Positions 1 to 7,412 of a stretch of DNA of 16,836 bases are shown here, piece after piece. Position numbers and translations under genes: made by a program. The DNA comes from Mageeibacillus sp. UBA3708 (lineage in GTDB: Bacteria; Bacillota; Clostridia; Saccharofermentanales; Saccharofermentanaceae). The notes under the pieces are model-generated. The model searched no databases. It was not told the origin of the DNA and worked only from the letters and a program-made list of their open reading frames with translations. The DNA lies in contig DFIB01000190.1 in assembly GCA_002371375.1 (NCBI GenBank), forward strand, positions 1 through 16,836, given 5' to 3'. The stretch's first letter is position 1. Each line of letters starts with the position of its first letter.

Positions 1-1279
1 ATGCTCCAAGCCTTCCGACATTCCAGCCGTTACCGCAATGATTGATGACCCAGGACACAAATCCCGAACAGTCAAAACTAGTCTTAGGCGATGATCCGCC
101 GAACACATATGGATAACCGAGATACTTCTCTGCCTCTCTGATCATCCTGGCAAAACGCTCATCAGATAATGCTTCCGGAGGAAAATCATAAGACAGACCG
201 CCCCCGTGGCGTTCACCGAAAAGATTTGACCTATTGCCCATTGTTGCAAGATATACTCTGAAATGTGCCATCTGTTCTTCATCAAGAAGCCCCAATGTGA
301 CCATCTCCAAATCCTTGTTCGTCAGCTGAACATTAAGTATCTTGTACTCATACTCTTCTGTAGTACCGTCTTCTTTGGTTCTGATCCGTGTCTCCTTCTT
401 CTCCCAGACATTAAGGGTGTACTGGTCAGCGAACAGTTTATCGATATCACTCTTAACGTCAGAAGCCTTGAAATCACCATATACCACCGTAAGATACGAT
501 ATGAGAGCATAGGGATCATGGGATATCTCATCGATCTGATAACGATACTCATCGTAACCGGGATATGAAGACTCTATATTATCGACCTGGGTCTGCAGAG
601 CTGACTCTTTATCAAGATATGCACTCTCTGCTGCAAGGATCTCCTCATCTGTTGCCAGGAACGTTGATTCGGTTATTGTTCCTCCGGGCTGAGACATCAT
701 GGCACCACACATACTTATGCCGCATACCAGCAATACGATAAACCCTGTTAAAACAGCAAATACTGCTATTGCCACCTTGTTATTATCAAAGAGTTCTTTG
801 ACCTTATCTTTGATCTTCTCGGCAATGCCTTTGCGCTTATTATCTGCAGATACCGGTTTCTCAAAGATATTGCCGTCATTATGCCTGTAATAGTACCTTT
901 TCTTGATAGATCTCTTCTGAGCATCCTTGTTGCTGCGGACCTTACGTTCCTCTACAGTATAGCCGTGACCATTATCAAATCTGAGATTCCCTGTCCGCCT
1001 TGCCGCATCCTGAGATACAATAGCACTCTGCCTTAATGCTTCAGCCGAAGAATTGTCGTCATCTTGGATCCCGTTCGTACTTCCTTCTACTACAAAAGCT
1101 TCACCTGCGGCAGGCACAAAACCGTCTTCGAACCTGAGTTTTCCCGTGTACATCCGTCTCTTGATGGCTCTCCTGAGGTTACTTGCCTGCTCTGGCTGTT
1201 CCTCAAAGGGTCCGTCCCTGATCGAATGTGATCGGACATCACGAGTTCTTAGACTCGTATCGGTAAATGCATTACTCAT
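1..1279 (-). CDS. NlpC/P60 (C40) cell-wall hydrolase of the conjugation system, CD1108-like; C-terminus cut by window edge
   Basis: I translated this frame by hand from ATG at 1279; 426 codons are visible and the frame is still open at base 1. Residues 1-165 form a charged, probably cytoplasmic tail. Residues about 168-190 form one membrane segment (VAIAVFAVLTGFIVLLVCGI). An extracellular spacer of about 190 residues follows. From about residue 380 an NlpC/P60 domain begins (EKYLGYPYVFGG, then FDCSGFVSWV) with the presumed nucleophile Cys404; the catalytic His lies beyond the edge. In the family this peptidase cleaves peptide stems of peptidoglycan, and in elements of this type it plays the VirB1-like role of opening the wall for the transfer channel. 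The start is supported by AGGTGAG upstream and by a 5-bp gap from the preceding stop. The tail contains two similar motifs, TGKLRFEDG (about 45-53) and TGNLRFDNG (about 96-104). The domain call is firm; the CD1108 label rests on gene order and general resemblance. Confidence 0.88.
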   Translation of the reverse strand, partial: MSNAFTDTSLRTRDVRSHSIRDGPFEEQPEQASNLRRAIKRRMYTGKLRFEDGFVPAAGEAFVVEGSTNGIQDDDNSSAEALRQSAIVSQDAARRTGNLRFDNGHGYTVEERKVRSNKDAQKRSIKKRYYYRHNDGNIFEKPVSADNKRKGIAEKIKDKVKELFDNNKVAIAVFAVLTGFIVLLVCGISMCGAMMSQPGGTITESTFLATDEEILAAESAYLDKESALQTQVDNIESSYPGYDEYRYQIDEISHDPYALISYLTVVYGDFKASDVKSDIDKLFADQYTLNVWEKKETRIRTKEDGTTEEYEYKILNVQLTNKDLEMVTLGLLDEEQMAHFRVYLATMGNRSNLFGERHGGGLSYDFPPEALSDERFARMIREAEKYLGYPYVFGGSSPKTSFDCSGFVSWVINHCGNGWNVGRLGA

Positions 1280-1284
1280 ACAAC

Positions 1285-1530
1285 TCACCTCATATCTTCA
1301 CATGAATACTCAGACCAATGATCAAGTATCTCCGCTGTTTCCCTGGATGCCCCCTCTACGACACCGTCCATCTGTGAAGGTCCTATCTTGGCACCTGCCT
1401 TCATGCACTTATATAGGCCGACAAAGTTCACGACAATATCGATAAGTGTCAGTATGTCATCCTGCATCTGTCCCAGATCCTTCATCGATATGGCAACCAG
1501 TTCTTCCTTTTCTTCTTTCTTTTTACTCAT
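1285..1530 (-). CDS. Small unknown protein (81 aa) between VirB4 and the wall hydrolase
   Basis: I do not recognise a family. An in-frame ATG lies further upstream at 1557, but ATG at 1530 is preferred: it has GGAGG eight bases upstream and begins one base after the VirB4 stop. The product has a lysine/glutamate-rich start (MSKKKEEKEE), a hydrophobic stretch at about residues 27-42 (DILTLIDIVVNFVGLY) and an acidic end. The stretch is short and contains Asp and Asn, so an amphipathic helix or a weak membrane segment is possible. Tight coupling to VirB4 upstream and the hydrolase downstream suggests a transfer accessory role. It does not resemble the coiled-coil DUF4315 proteins that occur in related elements. 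Confidence 0.75.
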   Translation of the reverse strand: MSKKKEEKEELVAISMKDLGQMQDDILTLIDIVVNFVGLYKCMKAGAKIGPSQMDGVVEGASRETAEILDHWSEYSCEDMR

Positions 1531-1531
1531 G

Positions 1532-3913
1532 TCATTGTCCTCCGTCTTTCTTCTCATGTGGCTTCGTCGTCATGATGCTGTAGAGCAGCGTATCCTTAGG
1601 GAACTTGTCCTTGAACGGGATGATTTTATTCCCATAGAACAGCAAGCCCTCACCTTCATTACTGTTCGTTACGAAAGATAACTGCTCAGGGCTTATAGAC
1701 AACTGCTTTGCGAGGATCTGCCTGTCACCGCCCGCCTGATTCAGCATATATACGTAATCACTATTCTCGAAAATGTTCTCGATCTCACGGCTCGCAAGGA
1801 GATCTTTTACGTTCTGCGTAATACCTGTAGGAATACCGCCCCATTTACGGAACCTCTTCCAGATCTCAACCGAGTATGCCGCCGTCTGTTCATCCTTTAG
1901 CAGCAAGTGGAACTCATCCATGTAATACCTGGTCGATCTTCTCTCATCGCGGTTTATGGTTACTCTGTTCCACACCTGATCCTGTACTACGAGCATGCCT
2001 ATCTTCTTGAGCTGCTTACCTAATTCCTTGATATCGAAACAGACTATCCGGTTATTGATATCAACATTCGTTCTGTGATTGAACACATTAAGAGAACCCG
2101 TTACATATATCTCCAAGGCTGTTGCTATCCTCTTAGCTTCAGGCTCGTTCTGTGCAAGCAGCATATCGTAAAGATCCTGCATTATGGGCATCCTATATGG
2201 ATCGGGATCTGCCAGATAAGACCTGTATATTAATCTTACACATCTGTCGATTATCGTTTTCTCGACAGGTTCAAGGCCTGCTCTGGAACCTACTATCAGT
2301 TCACACAGGGACAATATGAAGTCTGCCTTAAAGCTTACCGGATCCTCATCTTCCGAGTAGTTGAAATTGATATCCATAGGATTGATGCATTGTTTGCTGC
2401 CCGGAGATATCTTTATTACCTGACCGCCCAGAGTATTTACCAGCGGTGAGTACTCTCCTTCAGGATCGCAAATGATTATGTCATCCGATGTGATAAGGAA
2501 AGCATTCGTCATCTCACGCTTGGCAGCAAAGGATTTACCGGAACCCGGAGTGCCTAATATCAGGCCGTTAGGATTCTTAAGAAGCTTCCTGTCCGCCATG
2601 ATCATGTTATTGCTGATGGCATTTATGCCGCAGTACAACGCTTCGCCGCCTTGAAACAGTTCTTCCGTGGTAAACGGAATAAATATCGCAGTAGCGGACG
2701 TTGTCATGGCACGTTCCACATCGACAAGATTAACACCCAGCGGAACAGAACTCATCAAGCCCTGCTCCTGCCTGTGGTCGAGCCTCTTCAGCGCACAATT
2801 ATACTTCTGTGCTATACCCGAAGCCGTTGATATCACGTTCTTGAGCTTCTTTGCCGTCTTGGCGGTATTCATAACGAGAACCGTAACGATAAATAATCTC
2901 TCGTTCCTGCTCTGAAGTTCTTCAAGGAGTTTTTTTGCTTCACCGCCATAAGTAATAAGGTCGGACGGAAGGACATCCATATCGTACCCGGCACGGACAG
3001 CCTTCTTCTGCTCTTCGATCTTCATCTTATCGAGATCCGTTATCTTGGATTTGATATCCTTTATCGCCTTGGACTGGTCGATTGACCTGATATGAAGATT
3101 TATGACCACCGAGTTATCCATATCAAGGAAATCAACAAGCATCTTGTCCGATAGTTCGGGTGCGAGGATCTGAAGGAATGATACGGCTCCAATGGTAGTT
3201 CCCATCCTGAACGTCCTTGAATCCCTGAAATCAAAGCTGGTCGGCGCAATAAAGTCCTTAGTGGACAGTCCCGACTTCGCTATAAGATCATAATTGAACA
3301 GAAACAGATCATCTGTATCCTCATTAAATGTATTGTAAAGGATCTTAAGACGCTCATAACCGGTCAGGGATCTTGCCGATACACCCATAGTCTTCAAATT
3401 GTTTATGATGTCCGTCTCTATCCTTTCGAGCCTGGGTTTAGCTTCCTGAAGGCTCTTGGCTTCGATCCCGAATGTTGCATATTTTGTCCTGACAAGACCG
3501 TTATTTCCCTTGGCAAGCTGGAGCTTAAGGACTCCGGAATACTCTTCCCTGATGTGATCAAAGCCGTCACCTGTGGGCGGAACACTTATGCTCTTCTGCA
3601 TCTCATTGATATTCGCGTACTGCGATACGCAGCTTATCTGCAATGTGATCTCAGGATCGAAATAGTTATAGAAATCACACCAAAACCCGAATACCGTTGC
3701 CTTATCTTCATTGGTCGCAAGCTGGTAATTGATGTCCCCGAACATGATGCATTTATTGAAATGACTGCCGTCCGTACAGCATATCCCATCCTTATACATG
3801 CTCTTATATGGAATTGAATCCTGGGCTGAATGCGGGACTTTCTGCTGGTTGATATCCTTAAGGCGCGCTTTGATGAGCAGCTTTTTCTCTTTGGCTGTCA
3901 GGACAGAACCCAT
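1532..3913 (-). CDS. virB4: VirB4-family conjugation ATPase (CD1110-like)
   Basis: VirB4 proteins are AAA+-type ATPases at the cytoplasmic base of type IV secretion systems; they power channel assembly and substrate movement. Visible motifs are a Walker A, GTPGSGKS, at residues about 454-461, and a Walker B, YYMDEFH, with Asp666 and Glu667. Between them is IIICDPEGEYSPLV, a typical VirB4 segment. The N-terminal half is the less conserved VirB4 region. The open frame extends upstream to an ATG at 4051, but that would overlap PrgI by 137 bases. ATG at 3913 follows GGGGGTGAT, starts one base after the PrgI stop and gives 793 aa, close to the usual size of these proteins. Coupled start and stop sites with both neighbours indicate one operon. 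The gene looks intact. Confidence 0.95.
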   Translation of the reverse strand: MGSVLTAKEKKLLIKARLKDINQQKVPHSAQDSIPYKSMYKDGICCTDGSHFNKCIMFGDINYQLATNEDKATVFGFWCDFYNYFDPEITLQISCVSQYANINEMQKSISVPPTGDGFDHIREEYSGVLKLQLAKGNNGLVRTKYATFGIEAKSLQEAKPRLERIETDIINNLKTMGVSARSLTGYERLKILYNTFNEDTDDLFLFNYDLIAKSGLSTKDFIAPTSFDFRDSRTFRMGTTIGAVSFLQILAPELSDKMLVDFLDMDNSVVINLHIRSIDQSKAIKDIKSKITDLDKMKIEEQKKAVRAGYDMDVLPSDLITYGGEAKKLLEELQSRNERLFIVTVLVMNTAKTAKKLKNVISTASGIAQKYNCALKRLDHRQEQGLMSSVPLGVNLVDVERAMTTSATAIFIPFTTEELFQGGEALYCGINAISNNMIMADRKLLKNPNGLILGTPGSGKSFAAKREMTNAFLITSDDIIICDPEGEYSPLVNTLGGQVIKISPGSKQCINPMDINFNYSEDEDPVSFKADFILSLCELIVGSRAGLEPVEKTIIDRCVRLIYRSYLADPDPYRMPIMQDLYDMLLAQNEPEAKRIATALEIYVTGSLNVFNHRTNVDINNRIVCFDIKELGKQLKKIGMLVVQDQVWNRVTINRDERRSTRYYMDEFHLLLKDEQTAAYSVEIWKRFRKWGGIPTGITQNVKDLLASREIENIFENSDYVYMLNQAGGDRQILAKQLSISPEQLSFVTNSNEGEGLLFYGNKIIPFKDKFPKDTLLYSIMTTKPHEKKDGGQ

Positions 3914-3914
3914 A

Positions 3915-4301
3915 TCACCCCCGTTTACCAAGTTTGTTTTTATTTCTGCCAATTCCCAATACCTCCTCATCGTATCTGATCCGTTCAAGTTCCGTGTACA
4001 TATTCTTTGTCTGATAAGGTCTGATGCCGGGACGTTTGAACTTATGAACATATATGGACTTCAACACTTTCTCCAAAGGTCTCCCATCCTTCTCATATAT
4101 GGCAAATAGAAAAGGCGGCATAGCTACTGCGATAAGGAGCATTGCCGCCACTGTGGTGCCGAGTGTTTCTCGAGTCAGGAAGTATATGGGGACTCCAAAT
4201 ACTCCCGCTATCCCGAAGCAGATTATCTGCCGCTTCGTAAGATTCAAAAACACTTTGCTCTTAACTCTTGTAAGGTCCTTTGGGACCGGTACATATGGCA
4301 T
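3915..4301 (-). CDS. PrgI-family conjugation membrane protein (128 aa)
   Basis: This is a small inner-membrane component of Gram-positive type IV secretion systems, equivalent in position to VirB3. It begins MPYVPVPKDLTRVKSKVFLNL and has two closely spaced membrane segments, at about residues 27-43 (ICFGIAGVFGVPIYFL) and 50-68 (TTVAAMLLIAVAMPPFLFA). Then comes YEKDGRPLEKVLK, characteristic of PrgI proteins, and a basic C-terminus. The start is supported by AAGGAGGAA upstream. The gene lies directly before VirB4, as is usual, with a one-base gap. In some other systems this protein is fused to or paired with VirB4, which fits joint assembly at the membrane. Confidence 0.9.
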   Translation of the reverse strand: MPYVPVPKDLTRVKSKVFLNLTKRQIICFGIAGVFGVPIYFLTRETLGTTVAAMLLIAVAMPPFLFAIYEKDGRPLEKVLKSIYVHKFKRPGIRPYQTKNMYTELERIRYDEEVLGIGRNKNKLGKRG

Positions 4302-4319
4302 AAAGACTTCCTCCTTCCG

Positions 4320-5192
4320 TCAATGAGCATTGAATATCGACTTACTGATCGAGCCTGTCTTGAACAAAGCAAAACAGAGAACGACAGTATATGCTCCTAT
4401 AGAAAAGAGCGAACTGTGGACATCCGGTGAGACCGTCATGGAATTGACGAGAACACAATAGATGCCAACCAAAACCATTATGAAGAATCCCTGAAATCCA
4501 AGAGCTAACAATCCTCTTGCATAGTTATTACCGATCTGACCCCACTCTCTGTTCGTGAATGTCGCGAAAGGTATCGGGGCAACGGAAGTATAAAGATATA
4601 TCTCGATCATCCTGCCGTACAGGACTACCGTGACGAGCACGGAAATAATCTTCATGCCGAGGGAGACGATCATGGTCTCGAGGCTTAAAGACAGGAGCTC
4701 GCCGATACTCATGGTAGCCATTGCCGTATTGAAACTCTCGACAACACCCAGGACATCGATAGCCGTATCCTTACCGATCACCTTAGCTGCAACTGATACT
4801 GCATGATGCCCAATATCGAATACCGCCATCGTGATATCGAATGTATGAGTTACCAGATATACAGCGATAAAGGACTTGAATATCCACTTATAGAACATCC
4901 AGGTATCGATCTCATGCATGTTATTGCGTTCCGTAAGCATACTTATCAGTTCATAACAGAGCACGAATGCTATGATCATGCCGGCTATCGGCACCATTAC
5001 CGTCTGCGACAATTGCCTCACCATCGAGAAAATACCGCTGTTCCAGCTCTGCGGAGTCTTTCCTACCATATTTGCTATGGAACCGGTCTTCTCATTTACA
5101 TCTATGAACATAAACGTAAGGTTAGCCGATATGTACTCGGTTAACATGCCTCTGATCCAATCTTCAAGTGCTGATAATAAACTGTCTAACAC
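4320..5192 (-). CDS. VirB6/TrbL-like conjugation membrane protein (CD1112-like)
   Basis: This is a 290-aa polytopic protein, the presumed inner-membrane channel subunit. An N-terminal helix (LDSLLSALEDWIRGML) is followed by several hydrophobic segments, roughly residues 67-88, 108-125, 178-205, 230-250 and 262-280. The segment ATFTNREWGQIGNNYARG near residue 215 resembles the conserved cytoplasmic loop of this family. The start codon is GTG at 5192: AGGAGG stands six bases upstream, and no better ATG lies nearby. It sits between Maff2 and PrgI in the order typical of Tn1549-like elements and ends 18 bases before the PrgI start. The gene looks complete. Confidence 0.9.
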   Translation of the reverse strand: MLDSLLSALEDWIRGMLTEYISANLTFMFIDVNEKTGSIANMVGKTPQSWNSGIFSMVRQLSQTVMVPIAGMIIAFVLCYELISMLTERNNMHEIDTWMFYKWIFKSFIAVYLVTHTFDITMAVFDIGHHAVSVAAKVIGKDTAIDVLGVVESFNTAMATMSIGELLSLSLETMIVSLGMKIISVLVTVVLYGRMIEIYLYTSVAPIPFATFTNREWGQIGNNYARGLLALGFQGFFIMVLVGIYCVLVNSMTVSPDVHSSLFSIGAYTVVLCFALFKTGSISKSIFNAH

Positions 5193-5218
5193 TTATGGCC
5201 TCCTGTTCTCGGAAGCCG

Positions 5219-5440
5219 TCAGGTGGTACTGAACAGATTCGCGAGAAGCGGGACTAATGTCGTACCTATGAGAGCGACGCCGCCTCCGGCGATAAGCTGC
5301 TTCATACCCTGAGCCTTGGATGCCGGATTATCATTACCGTAACCTTCCATTAAATTTATGATGCCCCAAATACCGAGACCTGCTCCAAGCGCCGTGACAA
5401 GTGTCTGGAGCACCGTTACCGCATTAGCGAAAAATTCCAT
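5219..5440 (-). CDS. Maff2-family small membrane protein (73 aa)
   Basis: This is a short two-helix membrane protein: residues 10-30 (LQTLVTALGAGLGIWGIINL) and 47-68 (QLIAGGGVALIGTTLVPLLA), linked by a polar loop containing GYGNDNPASKAQG. That loop, the size and the place just before the VirB6/TrbL gene fit the Maff2 family of mobile-element proteins. Its biochemical role is not established. Pilin-like VirB2 proteins share the two-helix layout, so a VirB2-like role is possible, but this is inference. AAGGAGG lies upstream of ATG at 5440. An intrinsic terminator stands 30-75 bases upstream of the start and may limit expression from the preceding small gene. Confidence 0.88.
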   Translation of the reverse strand: MEFFANAVTVLQTLVTALGAGLGIWGIINLMEGYGNDNPASKAQGMKQLIAGGGVALIGTTLVPLLANLFSTT

Positions 5441-5469
5441 AAATCTTTTCCTCCTTATGTTTCTGTAAT

Positions 5470-5514
5470 CCGGACAATAAAAAACACCCTCAAAGGGTGC
5501 AATTCATTGTCCGG
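5470..5514 (-). terminator. Intrinsic terminator nested in a longer inverted repeat, upstream of Maff2
   Basis: On the minus strand CACCCT-TTG-AGGGTG (5485-5499) is followed by six T (5484-5479), a standard intrinsic terminator. A second, outer inverted repeat of nine bases (CCGGACAAT at 5470-5478, ATTGTCCGG at 5506-5514) encloses both the hairpin and its T tract. It lies between the 40-aa gene and Maff2, inside what otherwise looks like one transfer operon, so it probably attenuates rather than ends transcription. Confidence 0.75.
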
Positions 5515-5523
5515 TCCGTGTTT

Positions 5524-5550
5524 ACAAGAAGCTATTTGATTACTTCTTGT
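5524..5550 (-). other. Hairpin over the stop codon of the 40-aa gene
   Basis: ACAAGAAG at 5524-5531 and CTTCTTGT at 5543-5550 form an eight-base inverted repeat with an 11-base loop, and the TAA stop at 5540-5542 falls in the loop. There is no T tract on the minus strand, so this is not a terminator. It may protect the transcript end or form part of the following attenuator structure. Confidence 0.4.
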
Positions 5551-5662
5551 TGTTTGCCTGTATGGCTTCTGCAATCTGCTTGAGGTTCTCGCCGTTTGCT
5601 TTGGCGGGTTCTTCAACAGTTATGACAACTTGCCTATTGCCTACGTCTGCTACAAAATCCAT
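5540..5662 (-). CDS. Small unknown protein (40 aa), first gene before the Maff2-VirB4 run
   Basis: I read this short gene directly: ATG at 5662, stop TAA at 5542-5540, with AAAGGAG nine bases before the start. The product begins MDFVADVGNRQVVITVEEP and ends in a polar helix-like tail rich in Ala, Asn and Lys (GENLKQIAEAIQANNKK). It has no signal peptide or membrane segment. Predicted shape is a beta hairpin followed by a helix. I recognise no family. It lies after the terminator at 5728-5750 and before the nested terminator upstream of Maff2, so it may be transcribed more than the transfer genes behind it. An ATG at 5669 in another frame has a worse position relative to the ribosome binding site. 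Confidence 0.6.
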   Translation of the reverse strand: MDFVADVGNRQVVITVEEPAKANGENLKQIAEAIQANNKK

Positions 5663-5727
5663 AGTACATTCTCCTTTCTTAAGTATTTATCTTAATGCCC
5701 AAGGGCGTGAGATACTGGTGATAAAAA

Positions 5728-5750
5728 TGCCCGACAACAGCGGTCGGGCA
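5728..5750 (-). terminator. Intrinsic terminator ending the second lipoprotein cassette
   Basis: TGCCCGAC at 5728-5735 pairs with GTCGGGCA at 5743-5750 around a seven-base loop. On the minus strand the stem is followed by ATTTTTATC. It separates the TPR lipoprotein gene ending at 5989 from the 40-aa gene starting at 5662. The 65 bases after it hold no promoter that I could identify with confidence, although one is expected there. Confidence 0.75.
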
Positions 5751-5988
5751 ATAATTATTTAGTAGGTTGCACCATTAGAGCAAGATAATTCGATCATTGC
5801 AGTAATATCTAAATCGAATTACAAACCCACAAAGTTTTTCTCTTAATAACCATATGTGCAATATCATAGTTCAAAAGGAATATGTAATTAGCTTCCTGCT
5901 CCTTATCCTCACTATAGAGCAACTACAATTCATTCCATGTATTATTCCTATTTTAAAGCTTATTACATATTTAATTTGTTGAGCATAT
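5751..5988. other. AT-rich stretch without a recognisable gene
   Basis: No open frame with a ribosome binding site is visible here on either strand. On the minus strand one frame stays open for about 35 codons (LLYSEDKEQEANYIF and onward, about 5908 to 5815). It has no start codon at its head and could be a chance frame or the remnant of a gene. The composition is richer in A and T than in the flanking genes. Confidence 0.4.
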
Positions 5989-6729
5989 TCACTCCGCCTC
6001 TTCAATCGCCTTATTTATCATATCAATATCATAACTGTTGTCCGGGGAATAAATACCAAGGTAATTCTTATCATATCCGTGTTGTGTAACAGTACTATCT
6101 ATTAATCCGTTTTTCAAATAAAAGAAATTTGCTGGAATATCTGAACCGTTCTTCATACCAGAATCCCAGATAATATATCCCTCTGATGTATTATCTTCAT
6201 GTATTGCTCTCAAATCCGTATATAAAACCCCTGTTATTGGGTAGTTTTTATATATATCAATCAACCGTCGATCAGTTTTTTTATTATCAAGATCCTTCAT
6301 GTAGTTTTTTAAAAAATCGACAAAAGCCTTTTCTTTGTCACCTAATAAATCATATGCTGTTACATACGATAGTGCCATATCTATAGAGATATCCCCTTTT
6401 GAATAGAGACTCATAACTTTATCATGAAGGAACGTGTCTGCCCCCTGGTATGAACCCAATTCTTTGAACAAAGTAAAAGCCTGTTCATATCTCTCTGTAT
6501 CATAATATGACTGAGCGATCATATACTTTGCTTGATTAACTTGAGTTGTATCACCGGATGACTCCAACTCCTTTAACTTGCTTGTCGCAGAATCATAATC
6601 ATATGTCTTCAGATAATTGCTGATCTGTGTCAAGACACTTTCGGTTTCTGTTTCTTTGGGAGTCGTATTGCATCCTGCAAAAACTAATCCTAAAGCAATT
6701 ACTAATACACCAGATAATACTTTTTTCAT
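5989..6729 (-). CDS. TPR-repeat lipoprotein, copy A (246 aa)
   Basis: This is a secreted lipoprotein: a lipoprotein signal peptide with lipobox VFAGC places the lipidated Cys at residue 20. An ATG exists 24 bases upstream, but ATG at 6729 is chosen because AAGGAGG precedes it and the signal peptide then has normal length. Residues about 30-130 contain helical TPR-like repeats (YDSATSKLKELESSGD, YDTERYEQAFTLFKELGSY). The C-terminal half contains SEGYIIWDSGMKNG, which resembles REGFVLWGVFGKEG in the TPR lipoprotein at 12397-13320; the two are diverged paralogues in equivalent positions. It lies 10 bases after the small lipoprotein gene, so the two are co-transcribed. TPR proteins scaffold protein contacts; here the probable role is an outer-surface complex with the neighbouring lipoprotein. 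The exact function is unknown. Confidence 0.82.
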   Translation of the reverse strand: MKKVLSGVLVIALGLVFAGCNTTPKETETESVLTQISNYLKTYDYDSATSKLKELESSGDTTQVNQAKYMIAQSYYDTERYEQAFTLFKELGSYQGADTFLHDKVMSLYSKGDISIDMALSYVTAYDLLGDKEKAFVDFLKNYMKDLDNKKTDRRLIDIYKNYPITGVLYTDLRAIHEDNTSEGYIIWDSGMKNGSDIPANFFYLKNGLIDSTVTQHGYDKNYLGIYSPDNSYDIDMINKAIEEAE

Positions 6730-6739
6730 AGACGCCTCC

Positions 6740-7315
6740 TTATTCTGGTACAAACTCGCCTGTTATAGATACAATGCGTATTTGTTGATCTTCTCTTAAG
6801 TTGCCTCTTTGATCACTGTCAGAACCTCCATAAGAGTTTCGATGATAGTGTTGAAGGTCATAAATAGTTCTGCTTGCATTTCCGTCTGACGGCATAACAA
6901 TTGAATACTTCAAGACTCCGTCATTTGAAGGATCTGAATCCAAATATGTTGCTTCCAAATCATCATTAAGCCAACCGAAACACAACTGATGCTTTCCATC
7001 ATTTGTATAACTGCCGTTGAAATGCTGCTCTATCTCAATGGTTACGTTGTTAAGATGCCCCCCACTTTTGAGGAAAAATCTGTTTGTAAGATCATATTCG
7101 TAGCTTGTCACATATACACCTAGCGCAGTAAAGCTTTCGTCACGCATATCCCAACTATAATCAACACCAATGTAGTCACCCCAGTTTTCAGCGGTCAACT
7201 CAATTGGCTTGTTGGAACAAGCAGTCAAAGAAGAAATGATAACCATAGTAAAAACCGCTAAAGCACAACGTTTCAACAAGTGAATACCTACTCTTCCCAT
7301 TGTGTAATAACTCAT
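6740..7315 (-). CDS. Small lipoprotein, copy A (paralogue of the gene at 13330-13866)
   Basis: The signal peptide ends in lipobox SLTAC, with the Cys at residue 33 if translation starts at ATG 7315. The mature part is very similar to the product of 13330-13866, sharing for example YIGVDYSWD, SYEYDLTNRFFL, GGHLNNVTI and SITGEFVPE. No known domain is recognised; it is polar and probably beta-rich. The start is uncertain. ATG 7315 abuts a perfect hairpin and has no clear ribosome binding site. Alignment with the paralogue puts its ATG opposite a TTG at 7276-7274, preceded by a weak GTAGG. The sequence between hairpin and signal peptide is short here, whereas the other locus carries a small ribbon-helix-helix gene at this point. 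Copy A seems to have lost that gene. Confidence 0.8.
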   Translation of the reverse strand: MSYYTMGRVGIHLLKRCALAVFTMVIISSLTACSNKPIELTAENWGDYIGVDYSWDMRDESFTALGVYVTSYEYDLTNRFFLKSGGHLNNVTIEIEQHFNGSYTNDGKHQLCFGWLNDDLEATYLDSDPSNDGVLKYSIVMPSDGNASRTIYDLQHYHRNSYGGSDSDQRGNLREDQQIRIVSITGEFVPE

Positions 7316-7410
7316 TAATTCACTTCGTCAGAAGTGAATTATGTGATATTCGTAGGATATCACCGCTATTTTTACAAACAGTTCACATTTTGTTAGCTCC
7401 GAGCCAACAA
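7310..7410 (-). repeat. 101-bp repeat copy A with three inverted repeats
   Basis: This block aligns without gaps to 14079-14179, and I count 13 differences in 101 positions. It contains three inverted repeats. The first is an 11-base perfect stem, TAATTCACTTC/GAAGTGAATTA, at 7316-7341. The second is GTGATATTC/GGATATCAC at 7343-7363. The third is TTGTTAGCT/AGCCAACAA, with one mismatch, at 7390-7410. It lies between the sortase stop and the small lipoprotein, and ATGAGT follows the first stem directly on the minus strand. It is probably a shared leader, operator or processing signal of the two lipoprotein cassettes. Confidence 0.85.
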
Positions 7411-7412
7411 GG

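Noticed and set aside
3914..4051. Longer VirB4 starting at 4051
   Set aside because: The extra 46 codons overlap the PrgI gene completely and lack a ribosome binding site, while ATG 3913 has a strong one at the PrgI stop.
5815..5908. Possible gene fragment in the AT-rich stretch
   Set aside because: About 35 open codons with no start codon at the head, no ribosome binding site and no recognisable motif; chance is the simpler explanation.
7310..7410. Insertion sequence ends or a CRISPR repeat
   Set aside because: There are only two copies, 6.8 kb apart, with no transposase and no regular spacers. A relic of a palindromic mobile element cannot be excluded, but there is no direct sign such as target duplication.
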